DNA from: Diploptera punctata
Lineage: Eukaryota; Arthropoda; Insecta; Blattodea; Blaberidae
DNA length: 64,000 bases
Assembly (NCBI GenBank): GCA_030220185.1
Contig: JASPKZ010002332.1
Coordinates: 2,294,001 to 2,358,000, forward strand
Reading direction: 5' to 3'
The position numbers were made by a program, and so were the translations under genes. Below the pieces are notes generated by a model. The model worked only from the letters and a program-made list of their open reading frames with translations, was not told the DNA's origin and made no database searches. Numbering within the stretch: position 1 is the first letter of the stretch; each line of letters starts with the position of its first letter. This document shows, piece by piece, positions 1 to 10,786 of the stretch.

Positions 1-312
1 AGGAGACTGAATAACAGTGAGCTATATGATCTTTATGGGAAACCAGATATAATAAGAACATTTAAGTCTCGTAGACCGCAATGGGCAGAACATATGACAC
101 GAATTGGGAATAAAAGAGAGGTTGGACACTCCTTGTAGGAAAGCAGCCAGTACGTAGGCCAAGAATGAAGTGGGAAAATAACATTAACTGTGATTTGAGG
201 GAAGTAGATTATTCAGAGGATGATTAGAAAACATTAGGTCAGAATTGAGATGTATGGAGAGTTTATGTCCGCGCGGCCATGAACTATGAGTTCCATAATG
301 CCAGTGAGTTAG
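1..312 (+). mobile_element. LINE-3 family 3' end (RTE-like), cut by window edge
   Basis: Degenerate end of a non-LTR retrotransposon. Frames with stops still give the C-terminal tail of an endonuclease/reverse transcriptase (SRRPQWAEHMTRIGNKREV, then a GRPRMKWEN-like stretch), followed by 3' sequence containing 'gtccgcgcggccat' and the end motif 'gccagtgagttagtta'. The same end is seen at 39843-40022, 50431-51214 (minus) and 59808-60510. The reading frame is broken, so this is a dead copy; its 5' part lies outside the window. Confidence 0.75.
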
Positions 313-335
313 TTATAGCCTTTCTTTCTATCTTC

Positions 336-745
336 GTTTCTTCTTTGTCTTAGTTAACCTCTCCCTTTGTAGGTACTTTTACGTGTCTCATGTCACCCGC
401 GCCCTACTGGGACACTTACTGTTCGGAAAAGGATTTGGAATTCTTGACTATACATTTTTTTAGCATAAAAGGACATACATGGCCTCTCTGGATGAGTGAT
501 CAGCTCAATACCAGAGTCACCTCCGAGACAGGACGAACATTAAAAAACACCGTTCACTCATAAATTCATACTAATATGATAGAGATGATTGTGATGATCT
601 GATGGTGTTTGGGGACTATTTGGATTTGAAAATATCCTGACATTTGTCTTACAGATGAGAAAAAATCCCAAAAAGGAAACTTGTCCCGATCGGGATCAAA
701 CACGGGACCGCTGCATCTGAGGCAACGACGTTAGCTCTAGACCAC
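336..745 (-). mobile_element. SINE-B copy, long-tail subtype
   Basis: tRNA-headed SINE read on the minus strand. The head (about 745 down to 680) has the 'ctagagctaacgtcg' and 'cgatcgggacaag' regions of the family, followed by the conserved 'ctgtaagacaaatgtcagga' block. The distal part (336-560) holds a module shared with 3922-4352 and 57190-57300 ('acatggcctctctgg', 'cctccgagaca') and absent from the short SINE-B copies. Diverged and probably old. Confidence 0.75.
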
Positions 746-940
746 AGTTTGGTTTTGTTCATAATCTATCATCTTGTAACCACAGAAATACACACCGGAC
801 TCAAATAAGGTCTGAAACATCTAACATTAATATAAAGTGAAGTTGACAAGAGACAAGGAATTCGACACACTGTTGTACTGAAAATTGAAATTATACTGAG
901 TGATTCAAAAGGAATATACTAAGAAGAATATTTGGCAAAA

Positions 941-1312
941 TGGTCTCGAGATAGCGTGCTGCCTTTTCACACCGCGGGTCCTGATTCGATCCCCGGTCGG
1001 GACAAGTTACCAAGGTTAGGTTTTTTCGGAGTTTTTCCTCGCCTGTAAGTCAAATGTCAGGAACCTTTAAGTCCCAAACGGTCCCCGAACATCATATGGG
1101 CTTCATAATCATCATCATTCATATTCGCCTTAGATTGAGTTTAGGATTTAGGACTCTCCTGTGCACCGCTCTCATTATCATCCATCATATCATCGGGGCA
1201 GCGTAACCCCGCTTTCCAGGCCCCCCAACCTCATAAGTGGGTTACAATTACGCCAATATCAGGAGATAACACCAGAAAATGTCGAGGTGACAAGCCTGGG
1301 GTATTGAATAAA
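941..1312 (+). mobile_element. SINE-B head with a different 3' module
   Basis: Starts with the SINE-B tRNA-like head ('tggtctcgagatagcgtgct', B box 'gattcgatccccggtcggg'), then 'tttttcctcgcctgtaag' and 'gtcaggaacctttaag'. From about 1150 the tail differs from other SINE-B copies and ends in 'ggggtattgaataaaaaata'. A related tail occurs at 62590-62775 behind another head, so heads and tails appear to be shuffled among SINEs. Confidence 0.65.
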
Positions 1313-1394
1313 AAATAGATTTGACAAAATACAGGACTATTCAGAAAGAAGGAACATACTTCAAACATTTATTTCTTCCAAACACAAAAATAGA

Positions 1395-1805
1395 AACACA
1401 ATTCAAGTTTCTGGAAAGAGAAAAGTTTGAAGTTCCAATCACGGCCGCATTTTTCTAACCACGTCCGATGTTACCTGATAACACCATTCCAGGACGTTGG
1501 ATTGGAAGAGAAGGAGCAGAAGGTCAGTTTCATCGCCAGTGGCCTCCTAGGTCACCAGACCTACCCCATGTTATTTTTATCTATGGGTTTACGTAAAAGA
1601 CCATGTTTTTATCCCCCCCTATGCCTGTTACTCTTGAAAATCTGCGACATCGAATTGTTGAAGCTGTGAATTCGGTAAGCAGAGACCAGCTGAATCGTGT
1701 ATTGCAAGAAATGAGCCACTGTTTTGATATTTGCCGTGTAACACATGGTTCTCATATTTTTTATCCAAAACGTATAAACCCTATTTCACCTAAGGTACAT
1801 TAGGG
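1395..1805 (+). pseudogene. Tc1/mariner-type (DUF4817 group) transposase C-terminal relic
   Basis: In two frames the translation shows the C-terminal half of a DDE transposase of the group that carries a DUF4817 helix-turn-helix: a 'FQ...PHFSNHVRCYL' stretch after the second catalytic region, a degraded 'WPPRSPDLTP' segment near 1540-1570, and a clear tail, ENLRHRIVEAVNSVSRDQLN ... DICRVTHGSHI, at about 1630-1760. The same family occurs at 25745-27085, giving an internal comparison. At least one frameshift near 1590-1610 separates the halves, and the N-terminal half is missing, so it is a truncated relic. No terminal repeats were recognised. Confidence 0.75.
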
Positions 1806-1829
1806 TTATATTTGTCAATTTTTTGTCGT

Positions 1830-2352
1830 TATATAATTTTTCTTTTATCTAAAATTAAAGTTTTTTATGAATTTTATTTATAAAAACATTAAAAAGTCTG
1901 TAGTTCATTTCTGTCATAATCACTTCTGTAATGGGTGGTTTACTTAAACAGGCATTGTTATTTAGAAGACATATAATTTCAAATCTTTCATTCCAGAACA
2001 ATGGAGAATAAAATATAATATGTTCTAACGCTTTGATTGCCAATTCCACAATTACAGCTTGCATTTTCTATGATGTTGAATCTCTGTAGATATTGGCCAA
2101 ATTTTCCGTGCCCAGTGAGGAATTGTATTAATATGAAATTTGAAACAATGTGTTTGCATTTTATTCTGTCATAAATATTTTGAAAGAACAGTTGTCTTGT
2201 TAATGTACCTGTGATACTATAGAGCCACACATTGTTCCATCGTGCTATTATATGTTCCTTTATTTGTGACTTTAGGAAAGAAATATGGCAGAGATCATAT
2301 GCATACTGTAAACTGGAATCTGCTGCAGACTTGGCTAATATATCCGCACGTT
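1830..2352 (-). pseudogene. RNase H/C-terminal tail of a LINE-2-type (I/R1-like) element
   Basis: Minus-strand translation gives ADILAKSAADSSLQYAYDL at about 2340-2280, matching the final 'ADELAK' motif of a LINE RNase H domain. It continues into WNNVWLYSITGTLTRQLFF and a cysteine-containing tail (LTGHGKFGQYLQRF...CNCGIGNQSV). The element at 45425-48862 has the same order: RNase H, then 'SGHGKTNDYLHRFHI...CACGCPRQ'. This is a 5'-truncated, decayed relative; reverse transcriptase and endonuclease are absent. Confidence 0.7.
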
Positions 2353-2384
2353 AATTTCCTAATATCCCGCAATGGTTCTCATAT

Positions 2385-3130
2385 TCATCATCATAGTACA
2401 TTCACGAATTTAGGCCATTTGTTGACCTGTTTCGGCCTCAAGAGAAACACCATTCAAAAGTCTTTTGAGTGGATGTCCTGGTCTTCTTCTTCCTGCAGGT
2501 TGATATCTTAACATTTGTTTGGGTATTCTGTGATCTTCCATTCGATGAACATGTTGTATCCATCTTGACTTATAATCAGAAATTTTGTTTTCTAAAGATT
2601 CCATGTGTAATTCTTCTAAGATGTCTTCATTTTTTTGTGATCTAGTTGTGTGTATCCTGCAGTCCTCCGAAGATATCCCATTTCAGCAGATCTAAGTCTC
2701 TGTATATCCTTCTGTTTCAACGTCCATACTTCGCTACCATACAAAAGAGTTGGAAGAGCCGGTGTTTTATACACTTTTAATCTTGAATGCTTTTGGACTG
2801 TGGCTTGAAGATAGAATTTATTAACCCTAAAATTCTTAAAAATTTAGATATTTTTGCATTTACATCCTTTTCTTCTTCATATGAGATATTGCATCCTAGA
2901 TATGTAAAATTATTCACCTGCTCCAAAATTTTATTGTCTAGTACAATGTTACTTCTGACAGGATCTACACCTTGAAATACCATAATTTTTGTTTTTTCTG
3001 TAGATATCTTCAAACCATATTCTTCTGTAATTTTGTTAAGTTTATACAGACCTTTCTGTAGATTATTTTCGGAATTTGCTATTATTATTTGGTCATCTGC
3101 AAACAGTATGGTGTTTAATTTTCTCATATT
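2385..3130 (-). pseudogene. LINE-4 type reverse transcriptase 3' fragment
   Basis: Minus-strand frames encode the second half of a reverse transcriptase: NTILFADDQIIIANSENNLQ (the FADD catalytic motif of domain C), then 'ILEQVNNFTYLGCNIS' and finally a basic C-terminal tail (KSRWIQHVHRMEDHRIPKQM, GRRRPGHPLKR). The order fits the end of an RTE-like ORF. The ORF is broken between about 2600 and 2780. The 5' end stops abruptly at the FADD region, as expected of 5' truncation. Confidence 0.85.
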
Positions 3131-3139
3131 GAATGCATA

Positions 3140-3920
3140 AAACAGTGAAATTTGAACTTTTCCCTTTCCAGGAATATTGGAATTGTGTTTCTATTTTTGT
3201 AGTTTGTAAAAATGTTTGAAGTCTGTTTCTTCTTTCTGAATAGCCCTATACAAGAGAACATGCAGTGGACGATTCGGTACAATCACGGACTATATGAGAA
3301 ATGCAAAGAGATGGATCTTGGTAAATATAATATTGAGAATGTTGGAATGGGCTGCCCGACACCAATGTAGTAGAACTCAGGTTGCACCATGAGCACTGTC
3401 AGGAAGCTAACTATTGATTGAATGTGCTATAAAATGTATGCACCAGTCTCAACTACCACTTGGATGAATGTAAAACCCCAGAGGGACGCACCTTTAATAG
3501 TATTACTGAAGTGACTACGTTGAGATTTTAAAGCAAGTCCAAGTCAAACACATAAACATTTCTGCTTCTTTTAGTAGGTATAAGATCAATACGAAAACAC
3601 GTCATTTCTCAAGCTGTCAGTTATCATGAAAAGTTTCGGCCCCGCCTCTCGTCTTTCACAGTTTCATTTTATAGGTATATAAATCAAATAGCCTAACTTG
3701 GCAATCAACGTAACCTTTGCTCCAGTTGTTTTTATTTCAATCTTGATGTTCAGAAAATTAATGTTATATTTTCGTTTCCCAGTTATTTTAAGGTTGTTAA
3801 TTTGTAGCTTGACTTGCGAAAAATTGTATTAACAATGATTTATCTAAAATAAGTTAAAAATGCATTCAATACATTACGTCTTCTCAAAAACCCTCTTGAC
3901 ATTTTATGTTATATTATTCC
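3140..3920. other. Unassigned AT-rich spacer
   Basis: No coding potential, tRNA-like box or terminal repeat recognised. It separates the LINE fragment from the next SINE. Confidence 0.4.
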
Positions 3921-3921
3921 A

Positions 3922-4352
3922 TTCCATTCCCGCACTTTAACCTCTCATATTATAGGTACCTTTACATGCCACACGTCACCCTGGTCTTACAGTGGCACGA
4001 TGTTTAGGGAGAGGGATTTTAACTAAGGATTACACACTTATTTTTTGACCACACAAGGACATGGAGGGCCACCCCGATTGAATGATCAACTCAATGTCAG
4101 GGCCTCCTCCGAGACAACACAACGTTAAGACAAAACACACCATTCATAGTAAATATTATGAATATGATAATGATGATTATGATGGCCAGATGATGTTCGG
4201 GGACAGTTTGGGCCTTAAAGTATTCAGATATTTGTCTTACAGGTAAGGAAAAACCCCGAAAAAAAGAACATCCAGGATACTTGTCCCGACCGGGAATCGA
4301 ACCCGGGCCTGCTGCATACGAGGCAACGACGCTACCTCGATATCACAGCTGT
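3922..4352 (-). mobile_element. SINE-B copy, long-tail subtype
   Basis: On the minus strand a tRNA-like head (about 4350-4280, B box read from 'gaccgggaatcgaacccggg') is followed by 'cgaggcaacg', 'cttacaggtaaggaaaaacc' and the long-tail module (4050-4110 'acatggagggccacc', 'cctcctccgagaca'). The end near 3925 is 'cattcccgcactttaacctc'. Best-preserved copy of this subtype in the window. Confidence 0.8.
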
Positions 4353-4428
4353 GGAGTATTATAACTAAATTAATTCACTAGAGATACAGGCCTATATCAT
4401 ATTACAAATGTATAGCCAATGAAAATTA

Positions 4429-4440
4429 TTATTATTACTG

Positions 4441-4502
<62 letters not shown>
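4429..4502. repeat. (ATT)n microsatellite
   Basis: Almost uninterrupted 'tta' repeat of about 70 bases, starting just past the SINE-B copy. Confidence 0.95.
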
Positions 4503-4504
<2 letters not shown>

Positions 4505-4509
4505 GAGCT

Positions 4510-5163
4510 AGGATTTATATGTAATAAAAATGGCTAACTATGTACATATTACAAAAATAACTTAACCATTCAGAAAAATCATTTATATAAATTTTAATTT
4601 CACAGGTGACAATTTACAATCTGGCGGTGTTTAAGTTTATAAGACACCGAAAAAACAAATAAATAGTCCACACTGAAGATGCGCTCAAAGGTAATAACGA
4701 CTGTTGTTAGTTTATGGAATTCTGAAACTGAAGCATATAACCTACAAATAGTGGAACTGCTAATTGCTTGGGTCATACACATTGTGGTCAGTTAAAATAA
4801 ATATTGTTACAAGAGGTTTATTGACAATGTCAAAATGGAGCATTAAAGAAAAAATGTGTATACGACACAACTTGTTTTCAACATTCCATAGGAATTCAGT
4901 AATCCAGCTTTGGTATACAGATGCTAGTAAAATACATTTTTTAACGACTAATTAATGGCATGAGTAACTTTCAAATCATAAAATATGGAATATATTTGAA
5001 ACAAAACGTTCAATTATGTAAAGATATGTGATACTTTCTTAAATGCGTATAAATATGTACTAACCCCTGAAATATGGTAAAATACGAAAAAAACAAAGTG
5101 TCTTAAATTACTCCAAATAATGTATTTAGTAAACATTTGACTAATTTTTAACTTTAACATTTG

Positions 5164-5165
<2 letters not shown>
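4510..5165. other. Unassigned AT-rich spacer
   Basis: Nothing recognised on either strand; short open frames here lack any family signature. Confidence 0.4.
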
Positions 5166-5167
<2 letters not shown>

Positions 5168-5200
<33 letters not shown>

Positions 5201-5545
5201 GGAAGCAGCTGAGATGCGATTTTTTAAGAAATATAGCAGGATATACTCTGCTGGATATAAGAAAAGAAATGAAGATATAAGAAAGGAACTAAATATTTTC
5301 AAACTTACAGACCGAATAATTAAATATAGGAACGACTGGAAAGAACATATTGATAGAATGCCAGAAGGAAGATTTCCAAAATTATTGCTAAATTATAAAC
5401 CGCACGGAAGGAGAAATGTTGGTCGCCTACACAGAAGATGGTCTCAACAATTTTAACAATTCTAGCTTTCATGAAACTGGAATGAGCCAACAGGCTTAAT
5501 CCCTGGATGATGATGATGATGATATATATATTTATTTATTTATTT
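5168..5545 (+). pseudogene. LINE-4 type 3' end after a (TA)n tract
   Basis: A (TA)n run (5168-5197) leads into a frame encoding a LINE C-terminal tail: RNEDIRKELNIFKLTDRIIK, 'WKEHIDRMPEGRFPKLLLNY', 'GRRNVGR' and a final RRW. The 3' noncoding end carries 'ggaatgagccaacaggctta' and a (ATG)n-like tail, then (ATTT)n at 5525-5550. The same 3' layout is seen at 22440-22650. Only the last ~85 codons remain. Confidence 0.8.
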
Positions 5546-5554
5546 ATTTACAGA

Positions 5555-6110
5555 CAAATTCTAGCCCCGGTCATTATATTTGGCAGTTTGACAACTTGAA
5601 AAACTAAATGAATAAGTATACAACTGCTGTTAAGTTGTCACGTTAGCATACTCTTGCTTCATATGCATATCATTACAGTCTTGGTGTTAAGCTTGAAACT
5701 TCGTGTTTTATTAGCAGTACTGTCTGTTGTTACATTTATCCGTTCAAACTTTACAACTTTCATACATTAAAACAATTCTGGTGAAAAGTTTGGGATAAAA
5801 TGACAGCTCTCTTTTAACTGAACTTAATGTAGAGGGATGGGCAAATGTGACATATATATGCGGTATATATGGTAGCAATAACATCTCTCTGCAAGGATTT
5901 ATTACAACAAGATGGCTGTTTGCGTGTCCTGGCCACTTTCCAGTATTCCCCCAATTAGCGCATCGTTCCCCAGTCTAAAATGTCACAATTGTAATTAAGT
6001 AGGACAGGACACTTCCTAATGGGATTACGTTAAGCTCGAATGATTGCGTTTAGGAACGCAGTATGCTATATAAATTAAATTATTCGAATTTTTGTCTTGT
6101 TAATCTCCCT
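5555..6110. other. Unassigned spacer
   Basis: No gene, RNA or repeat signature recognised. Confidence 0.4.
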
Positions 6111-6237
6111 TACTTTAATGAAAACGATAGTTACAAAAATATAGTTGCAATTGCATGAATTTTTTCTGGTTTCTTTGTAAAAGGGCGTTATAAAATTTAA
6201 CCCATAAGTAACAAAATTCATTTGAAAGCATTACTTT

Positions 6238-6249
6238 CACACACACAAA

Positions 6250-6287
<38 letters not shown>

Positions 6288-6300
6288 TATATATATATAT
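6238..6300. repeat. (CA)n followed by (TA)n microsatellite
   Basis: Runs of 'ac' then 'at' of about 60 bases; frames across it give low-complexity peptides only. Confidence 0.9.
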
Positions 6301-6334
6301 CAATGTTACACATATTTCTATGTTTAAAGTTTAA

Positions 6335-6540
6335 TTTTCTTCTCACTCGTCTCTATCCATCCACTCCATGTCAACCAGTCCTCTTGTTCTCATTCCAGTT
6401 CGTATTTCTTGCATCCATGAATTTCGAGATCTTCCTTTCTTTCTTTTTCCAGGTGGACACCATTCCAATGTTTTTCTTACATTCGTCGTAAATGACCATT
6501 GCAATTTAATTGCTTGTATCTTATATAATCTACTATTCAA
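6335..6540 (-). pseudogene. LINE C-terminal tail fragment
   Basis: Minus-strand frame with the basic tail typical of LINE ORF2 ends: KTLEWCPPGKRKKGRSRNSW followed by MQEIRTGMRTRGLVDMEW. The 'PxGKRKxGRxRxxW' pattern is the diagnostic part. Only about 65 codons remain. Confidence 0.7.
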
Positions 6541-6687
6541 TATTTAATATTAATTTTTTTCTCGTGTGACATTATTTCTTTTTTTTTATATATAATTTTG
6601 AACATCTTGCTGCTCTCTTGAAGAAATCCATTTCCATCGACATAAGTTTTTATTCTAATTTTTTGTTGAATTTATATATATATATAT

Positions 6688-7086
6688 CGGCCGCGGGGAC
6701 TAGTGGTTATGCTCCTTGCCCCTGGTCCCGAGGGTCGCGGGTTCAAACCCGGCCGGGTCGATACATTTTTTAAGAGAAGGAAAAAATCCAAGGAGGAAGT
6801 CCTCCGGGAGGGACTTTAAGCCATGGGTTCCGAGTCTGAAGATTTTCAGGCTCGTAAAAAATCCTTAAGCCTGAATGAAAAGGCCTCTATGCAAAATTTA
6901 CCGAATTTTCCCGTCCTAGTACTACCTTGGTTTCCTAGATGTCAGTATGAGGCGGAACGCTGACCACGGTCCACTCAAAAATGACATCTATACGAAAACA
7001 AGTGTAACTAAATTAATATGGTTCAAATTCTTCCCTGTAGGGGGAGAGCGCCTAAATCTCTGTAAAGGGAAAACATGGCCTTACAA

Positions 7087-7090
<4 letters not shown>
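6688..7090 (+). mobile_element. SINE-A copy (near full length)
   Basis: Begins 'cggccgcggggactagtgg' with an A-box-like 'ctagtggttatgc' and a B box 'gggttcaaacccgg', then the family body ('gtcctccgggagggacttta', 'cttggtttcctagatgtc', 'aaacatgg'). It is about 400 bp and flanked by (TA)n tracts at both ends (6672-6687 and 7091 on), so insertion into a TA microsatellite is likely. tRNA-derived, non-coding, presumably moved by a LINE. Confidence 0.9.

Positions 7091-7160
<70 letters not shown>
7090..7160. repeat. (TA)n microsatellite
   Basis: Two TA runs separated by 'cacat', directly behind the SINE-A copy. Confidence 0.95.
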
Positions 7161-7162
<2 letters not shown>

Positions 7163-7267
7163 CTTGAAAAGAAAAATAAATGCCGGAGTCGGGATTTGAA
7201 CCAGAGTTCCTAAACTTTGTACGTTTCCTAACACAAAAATGTATTTCTCTTATGTATATATATAGTA

Positions 7268-7434
7268 TGTTCCCGAAATCATAGGGCCATCATCATCATC
7301 ATCATCCTTATCATTATCATCATCATCCTTCACCGGTGTGGAAAGCAACGGGAAGCTACCACACCTACAATTCCCCAGTAAAGGTGCACAGCATAGCATG
7401 CCCTCGGGCAGAATTACTATGGATGGATATATAG
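7268..7434 (+). mobile_element. SINE-B 3' portion
   Basis: Carries the 3' half of the short SINE-B type: 'tcccgaaatcatag', an internal (ATC)n stretch, 'ccttcaccggtgtggaaagc', 'ctacaattcccc' and the end 'gggcagaattactatgg'. The tRNA-like head is missing. Confidence 0.85.
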
Positions 7435-7584
7435 TATTCTCAATTTACACTAGAGGTAGCGGGATATCGTTCCAACTGTCATCTAGTGGCCACTATAACA
7501 AGTAAGCATATTTTAAGAGAATATTTACTTTATAGCTGTAACGCTTGTATATTTAGTTGTTATAACTATATTTTTGACATTTAG

Positions 7585-7632
<48 letters not shown>

Positions 7633-8200
7633 ATTTACAAAGTATTCGTTTAAATCATTGTGTCTTATGTATAACTATAACGAAAACGTTTAAGGTAACT
7701 GAATCAGTAATACCGTAGCATTGCTCAGGTAGCCGGAGTGTGCTAAATGATTCGTGAGCTGTGGACTCAAGAATCAGAAAGCCCGCGGAGAACTTTTCAC
7801 ATACGTCTACACCTCCATATTGGAAAGGCCCGGTCTCGGGACTTCGACTCGAGAAAAGTCTAGACTGACTTCCAGATGGTTCTGACCATAGCATATGTAA
7901 GAGGATGCGAGGATCGAACCAGCCAGTTGCAACTGTGTCCGGATAGTGGACCAGTGAAGTGACCTATTAGAGTAAAGACAAGAAAGCGATCTAAGTGAAA
8001 CCGTCATCGAGTATAATGGACTGTGTGATAAATAAATTGTTGTGCTAGAATTTTAATTAGCAGCTAATTATTTGAGAAAAGTCTGCGAATGATAGTGAAA
8101 TGAATAAAGTGAATATGGAAACTTTGTTTAGAGACTGTGGTGTTTATTAAAAAAAGATATGGATTCTACGAATGCGCTGAAAGCCACAACACTATGCACC
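7435..8200. other. Unassigned region with (TA)n tract
   Basis: A (TA)n microsatellite lies at 7586-7626. The stretch 7690-8180 has higher GC than its surroundings, and a 'gagaaaagtctagac' motif partly recurs near 8074. It resembles non-coding parts of a retroelement, but no open frame or terminal repeat supports a name. Confidence 0.3.
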
Positions 8201-8203
8201 TAC

Positions 8204-8207
<4 letters not shown>

Positions 8208-8245
<38 letters not shown>

Positions 8246-8258
8246 TTATTTATTTATA
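8208..8258. repeat. (TA)n and (TTTA)n microsatellite
   Basis: TA run followed by a short 'ttta' run. Confidence 0.9.
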
Positions 8259-8326
8259 GTTTGTTCAAACATTTCTAAAAATACATTTTAGGATGTAAAC
8301 TTGTATAAGAGTGCAAGTCAGCAATT

Positions 8327-8456
8327 GTATGTTCCATCCATAGTAATTCTGCCCGAGGGCAGCTCTTTCACTGCAATCATAGTGTTTTCATGCTATGCTT
8401 TGCAGCTTTACTAGGGAATTATAGGTGTGGTGGCTTCCTGTTGCTTTCCACAATTA
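8327..8456 (-). mobile_element. SINE-B 3' portion
   Basis: Minus-strand copy of the SINE-B end: 'tccatagtaattctgcccga', 'tcatgctatgctttgcagc', 'gggaattataggtgtggt'. Truncated before the tRNA-like head. Confidence 0.85.
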
Positions 8457-8621
8457 TATATTAGTAGTACATATTGTATTGATTAGCAAGTTTATGAAAT
8501 TTACAATCACTTGATATAAGCCTCTCTAACCAAACTTGCTTAAATAGAACAAACAAATGTGCGCGTGTGTTTGTGTTATCTTCTTTCTCGATTATGGTCT
8601 CCACGCAATTAAAAATAAATG

Positions 8622-8915
8622 TAAAAGTAAAGTAATCCCACTACAGGCCTCAGGAGGCCCTTGGGATAGTAGGAGGTTAAGGCTCCCACTTATTCTAGAC
8701 AATCGGCACTTGATGTCAGCCCTGAGTGACGGCCGCCTTTACCCCCAGAACAAGCGCCTAGTACTCATTTCCGTTAGAGGCTGAGTCGAACCCAGGGCCT
8801 TAGTGCCGCCAGAAGGTTTGGGTGAGTTTAAAAATCCTGAACCCACCGGGACCTGAACCCTCGACCTTCCGGCTTGTAGCGCAGTGCCTTAACCACTACG
8901 CTACGGCGTGCCTCC
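8622..8915 (-). mobile_element. SINE-C copy (full-length-like)
   Basis: On the minus strand the head reads 'ggcacgccgtagcgtagtgg' (A-box region) with a B-box-like 'gggttcaggtcccgg', then a second 'gggttcgactcagcctc' element, and ends with 'ctgtagtgggattactttac'. The length is about 290 bp. A plus-strand relative lies at 32330-32616. Confidence 0.85.
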
Positions 8916-8919
8916 AACA

Positions 8920-9660
8920 TAAAAACAAAAATGAACACACAATAGAGCCATGGTTTTTCAATAGATACAAACATTAAAAAATCCATAAAATAGAATTACG
9001 CACTCCTATAACTTCACACATAAAACATGGTGTAGTCAGAAAATAGCTTTGCAATCAGAATTTCTGTCAGAGAGATAGGTAGATAACGTTTTGGATGTAG
9101 ATGATAGAAGTGGAATTGTTTGGTACGGCATAGAGGGATGGACGGCTTATAATTTAAAAAGCGATGACGTCATTAAATTATATCTCAGCAATCATTAAAC
9201 AAGAATAAGCCTGATCGTCCAAACAAGCCCGTGTGCTCTTTTATTCAATACTAACTTTAAGTATCTACTGTATAAAGATTGGTAGCACCTACGAATTAGA
9301 ATATCGCTACCCGCATTTTACGGATGCCAGAGAAGTTGCACGATCGATAGTAGCAGGCGATTCTGTATTTTGATGAAAGTGAGTGTAGGGAAACCCGTTT
9401 ATCTCTTATCGCATTATTCACCTATCTGTATCTCGTCTTTTCTAACACAGATCAAATAACATTGAGCAACAAAAAATGAACTTTCTTTTTGTCTCAGAAA
9501 GAAAAATATGTGATTCTGATAGTACTTTTTCTCCTGAATTCAAATATGATATCGGTTTTTCTCCATCACGCAAGGTTTCCGAGAGACAGGCATTTATTAT
9601 AATTTCAAACACTTTAATATTTTCTACATTCGTAACTACATAATATTCGAACATTCGGAC
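8920..9660. other. Unassigned spacer
   Basis: No supported feature; a 70-codon minus frame at 9442-9654 has no recognisable signature. Confidence 0.4.
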
Positions 9661-9664
9661 TTAC

Positions 9665-9868
9665 CTAGAAAGTAAGAAATTACGATTTTGTGCTACATTT
9701 CGCCTGTGGAGCATCGCTCTTGATGGTCCAACAATAATCGGCCAGCATATTAGGATTTCATTTGCCTTGATATCTCTTTTCCATAGCTGAAATCTCCTGA
9801 TGAAAGTGTTCCCCGTGCTCATCGCTCACTACGCCAAGATTTTTCGGGAAGAAATCTAGGTTTATTAA
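9665..9868 (-). pseudogene. Fragment of a widespread repeat-encoded arthropod protein
   Basis: Minus-strand translation reads NLDFFPKNLGVVSDEHGEHF then HQEISAMEKRYQGK, a stop, and NPNMLADYCW followed by a lysine-rich end. I recognise this from memory as the C-terminal end of an uncharacterised protein found in very many copies in insect and spider genomes, presumably transposon-borne. Its function is unknown to me. One internal stop and the lack of the upstream part mark a relic. Confidence 0.55.
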
Positions 9869-10033
9869 AAAAATAATTACTTAAATCCATTAATTGAAAT
9901 TGAAATAACAAAAAAAAAACTGTGGGTGTTGGAGCAATTCCGAATACATATTTGAAAACACGATAGAAAACTGCATCAAGTACAACTATTGGTACTCATG
10001 AGACAAAAATCATGTTGACCTGTGTAATTAATT

Positions 10034-10036
<3 letters not shown>

Positions 10037-10080
<44 letters not shown>
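10037..10080. repeat. (TA)n microsatellite
   Basis: Uninterrupted TA run of about 44 bases. Confidence 0.95.
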
Positions 10081-10082
<2 letters not shown>

Positions 10083-10199
10083 CATAGATATTTACAGAGG
10101 ATCACATTTCAATTAAGTAATATTTCTAAAATATAACCTTAATATCAATAAAGAAAATTAAAGTTTTTGCTTTTAAATGACCAGATATCTTATGATCAA

Positions 10200-10605
10200 T
10201 TTTTTTCTATGGGAAACACATTGAACAAGTGAATAGTTTTAATTATCTAGGTTGTGAGATCTCATATTTTAAGAAACAAAACATTTTAATAAACCAAGTA
10301 AATTTAACTTGATATGTGGGAGATTAAAACTTCATTAAGATACACAAGAAGATATATTCATTTTTTCTATAAGATAAATGATATACCTATATTGCTGTAT
10401 AGTTGTTAGTGTTGGGCTCTGACATAAAAAGGAGGGGAAAAAACATAGAGGCGCAGAAATGTTAGGAAGTTGCATGCTTTTGGATAAAAGGAAAAGTGAA
10501 AATATCGTGAATGAATTGTATTTTTAAACTGATAGAAAAAAATTGAGTAATGTGGGAACAATTGGAGGAAACATGTTCAGAGAACATTTTAGATTATAAG
10601 CTAGA
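10200..10605 (+). pseudogene. LINE-4 type reverse transcriptase fragment
   Basis: Plus-strand frames give 'HIEQVNSFNYLGCEISYF', the same thumb/connection segment as in the element at 2385-3130 ('EQVNNFTYLGCNIS'), then stop-broken sequence with 'LLYS...GSD' and 'NVGT'. The matching 3' tail appears at 11480-11580, on the far side of the fold-back repeat, so the fold-back probably inserted into or beside this LINE. Confidence 0.6.
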
Positions 10606-10606
10606 A

Positions 10607-10754
10607 GTTATATTAGTCTGAGATCCAGCTGCAAGATTACTATGTCATCGAGTGTATGAACAAAATCATTTTTTTTCATAAAATTGTGAATTACTGAATG
10701 CATTTTTGCCGAGTTGCCTATTAAAATTCGGCCGCCAGTATGTTTAATTAAAAT

Positions 10755-10786
<32 letters not shown>

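Noticed and set aside
6688..6770. SINE-A heads as functional tRNA genes
   Set aside because: The head lacks a proper acceptor and anticodon stem and is always followed by the same ~330-bp SINE body.
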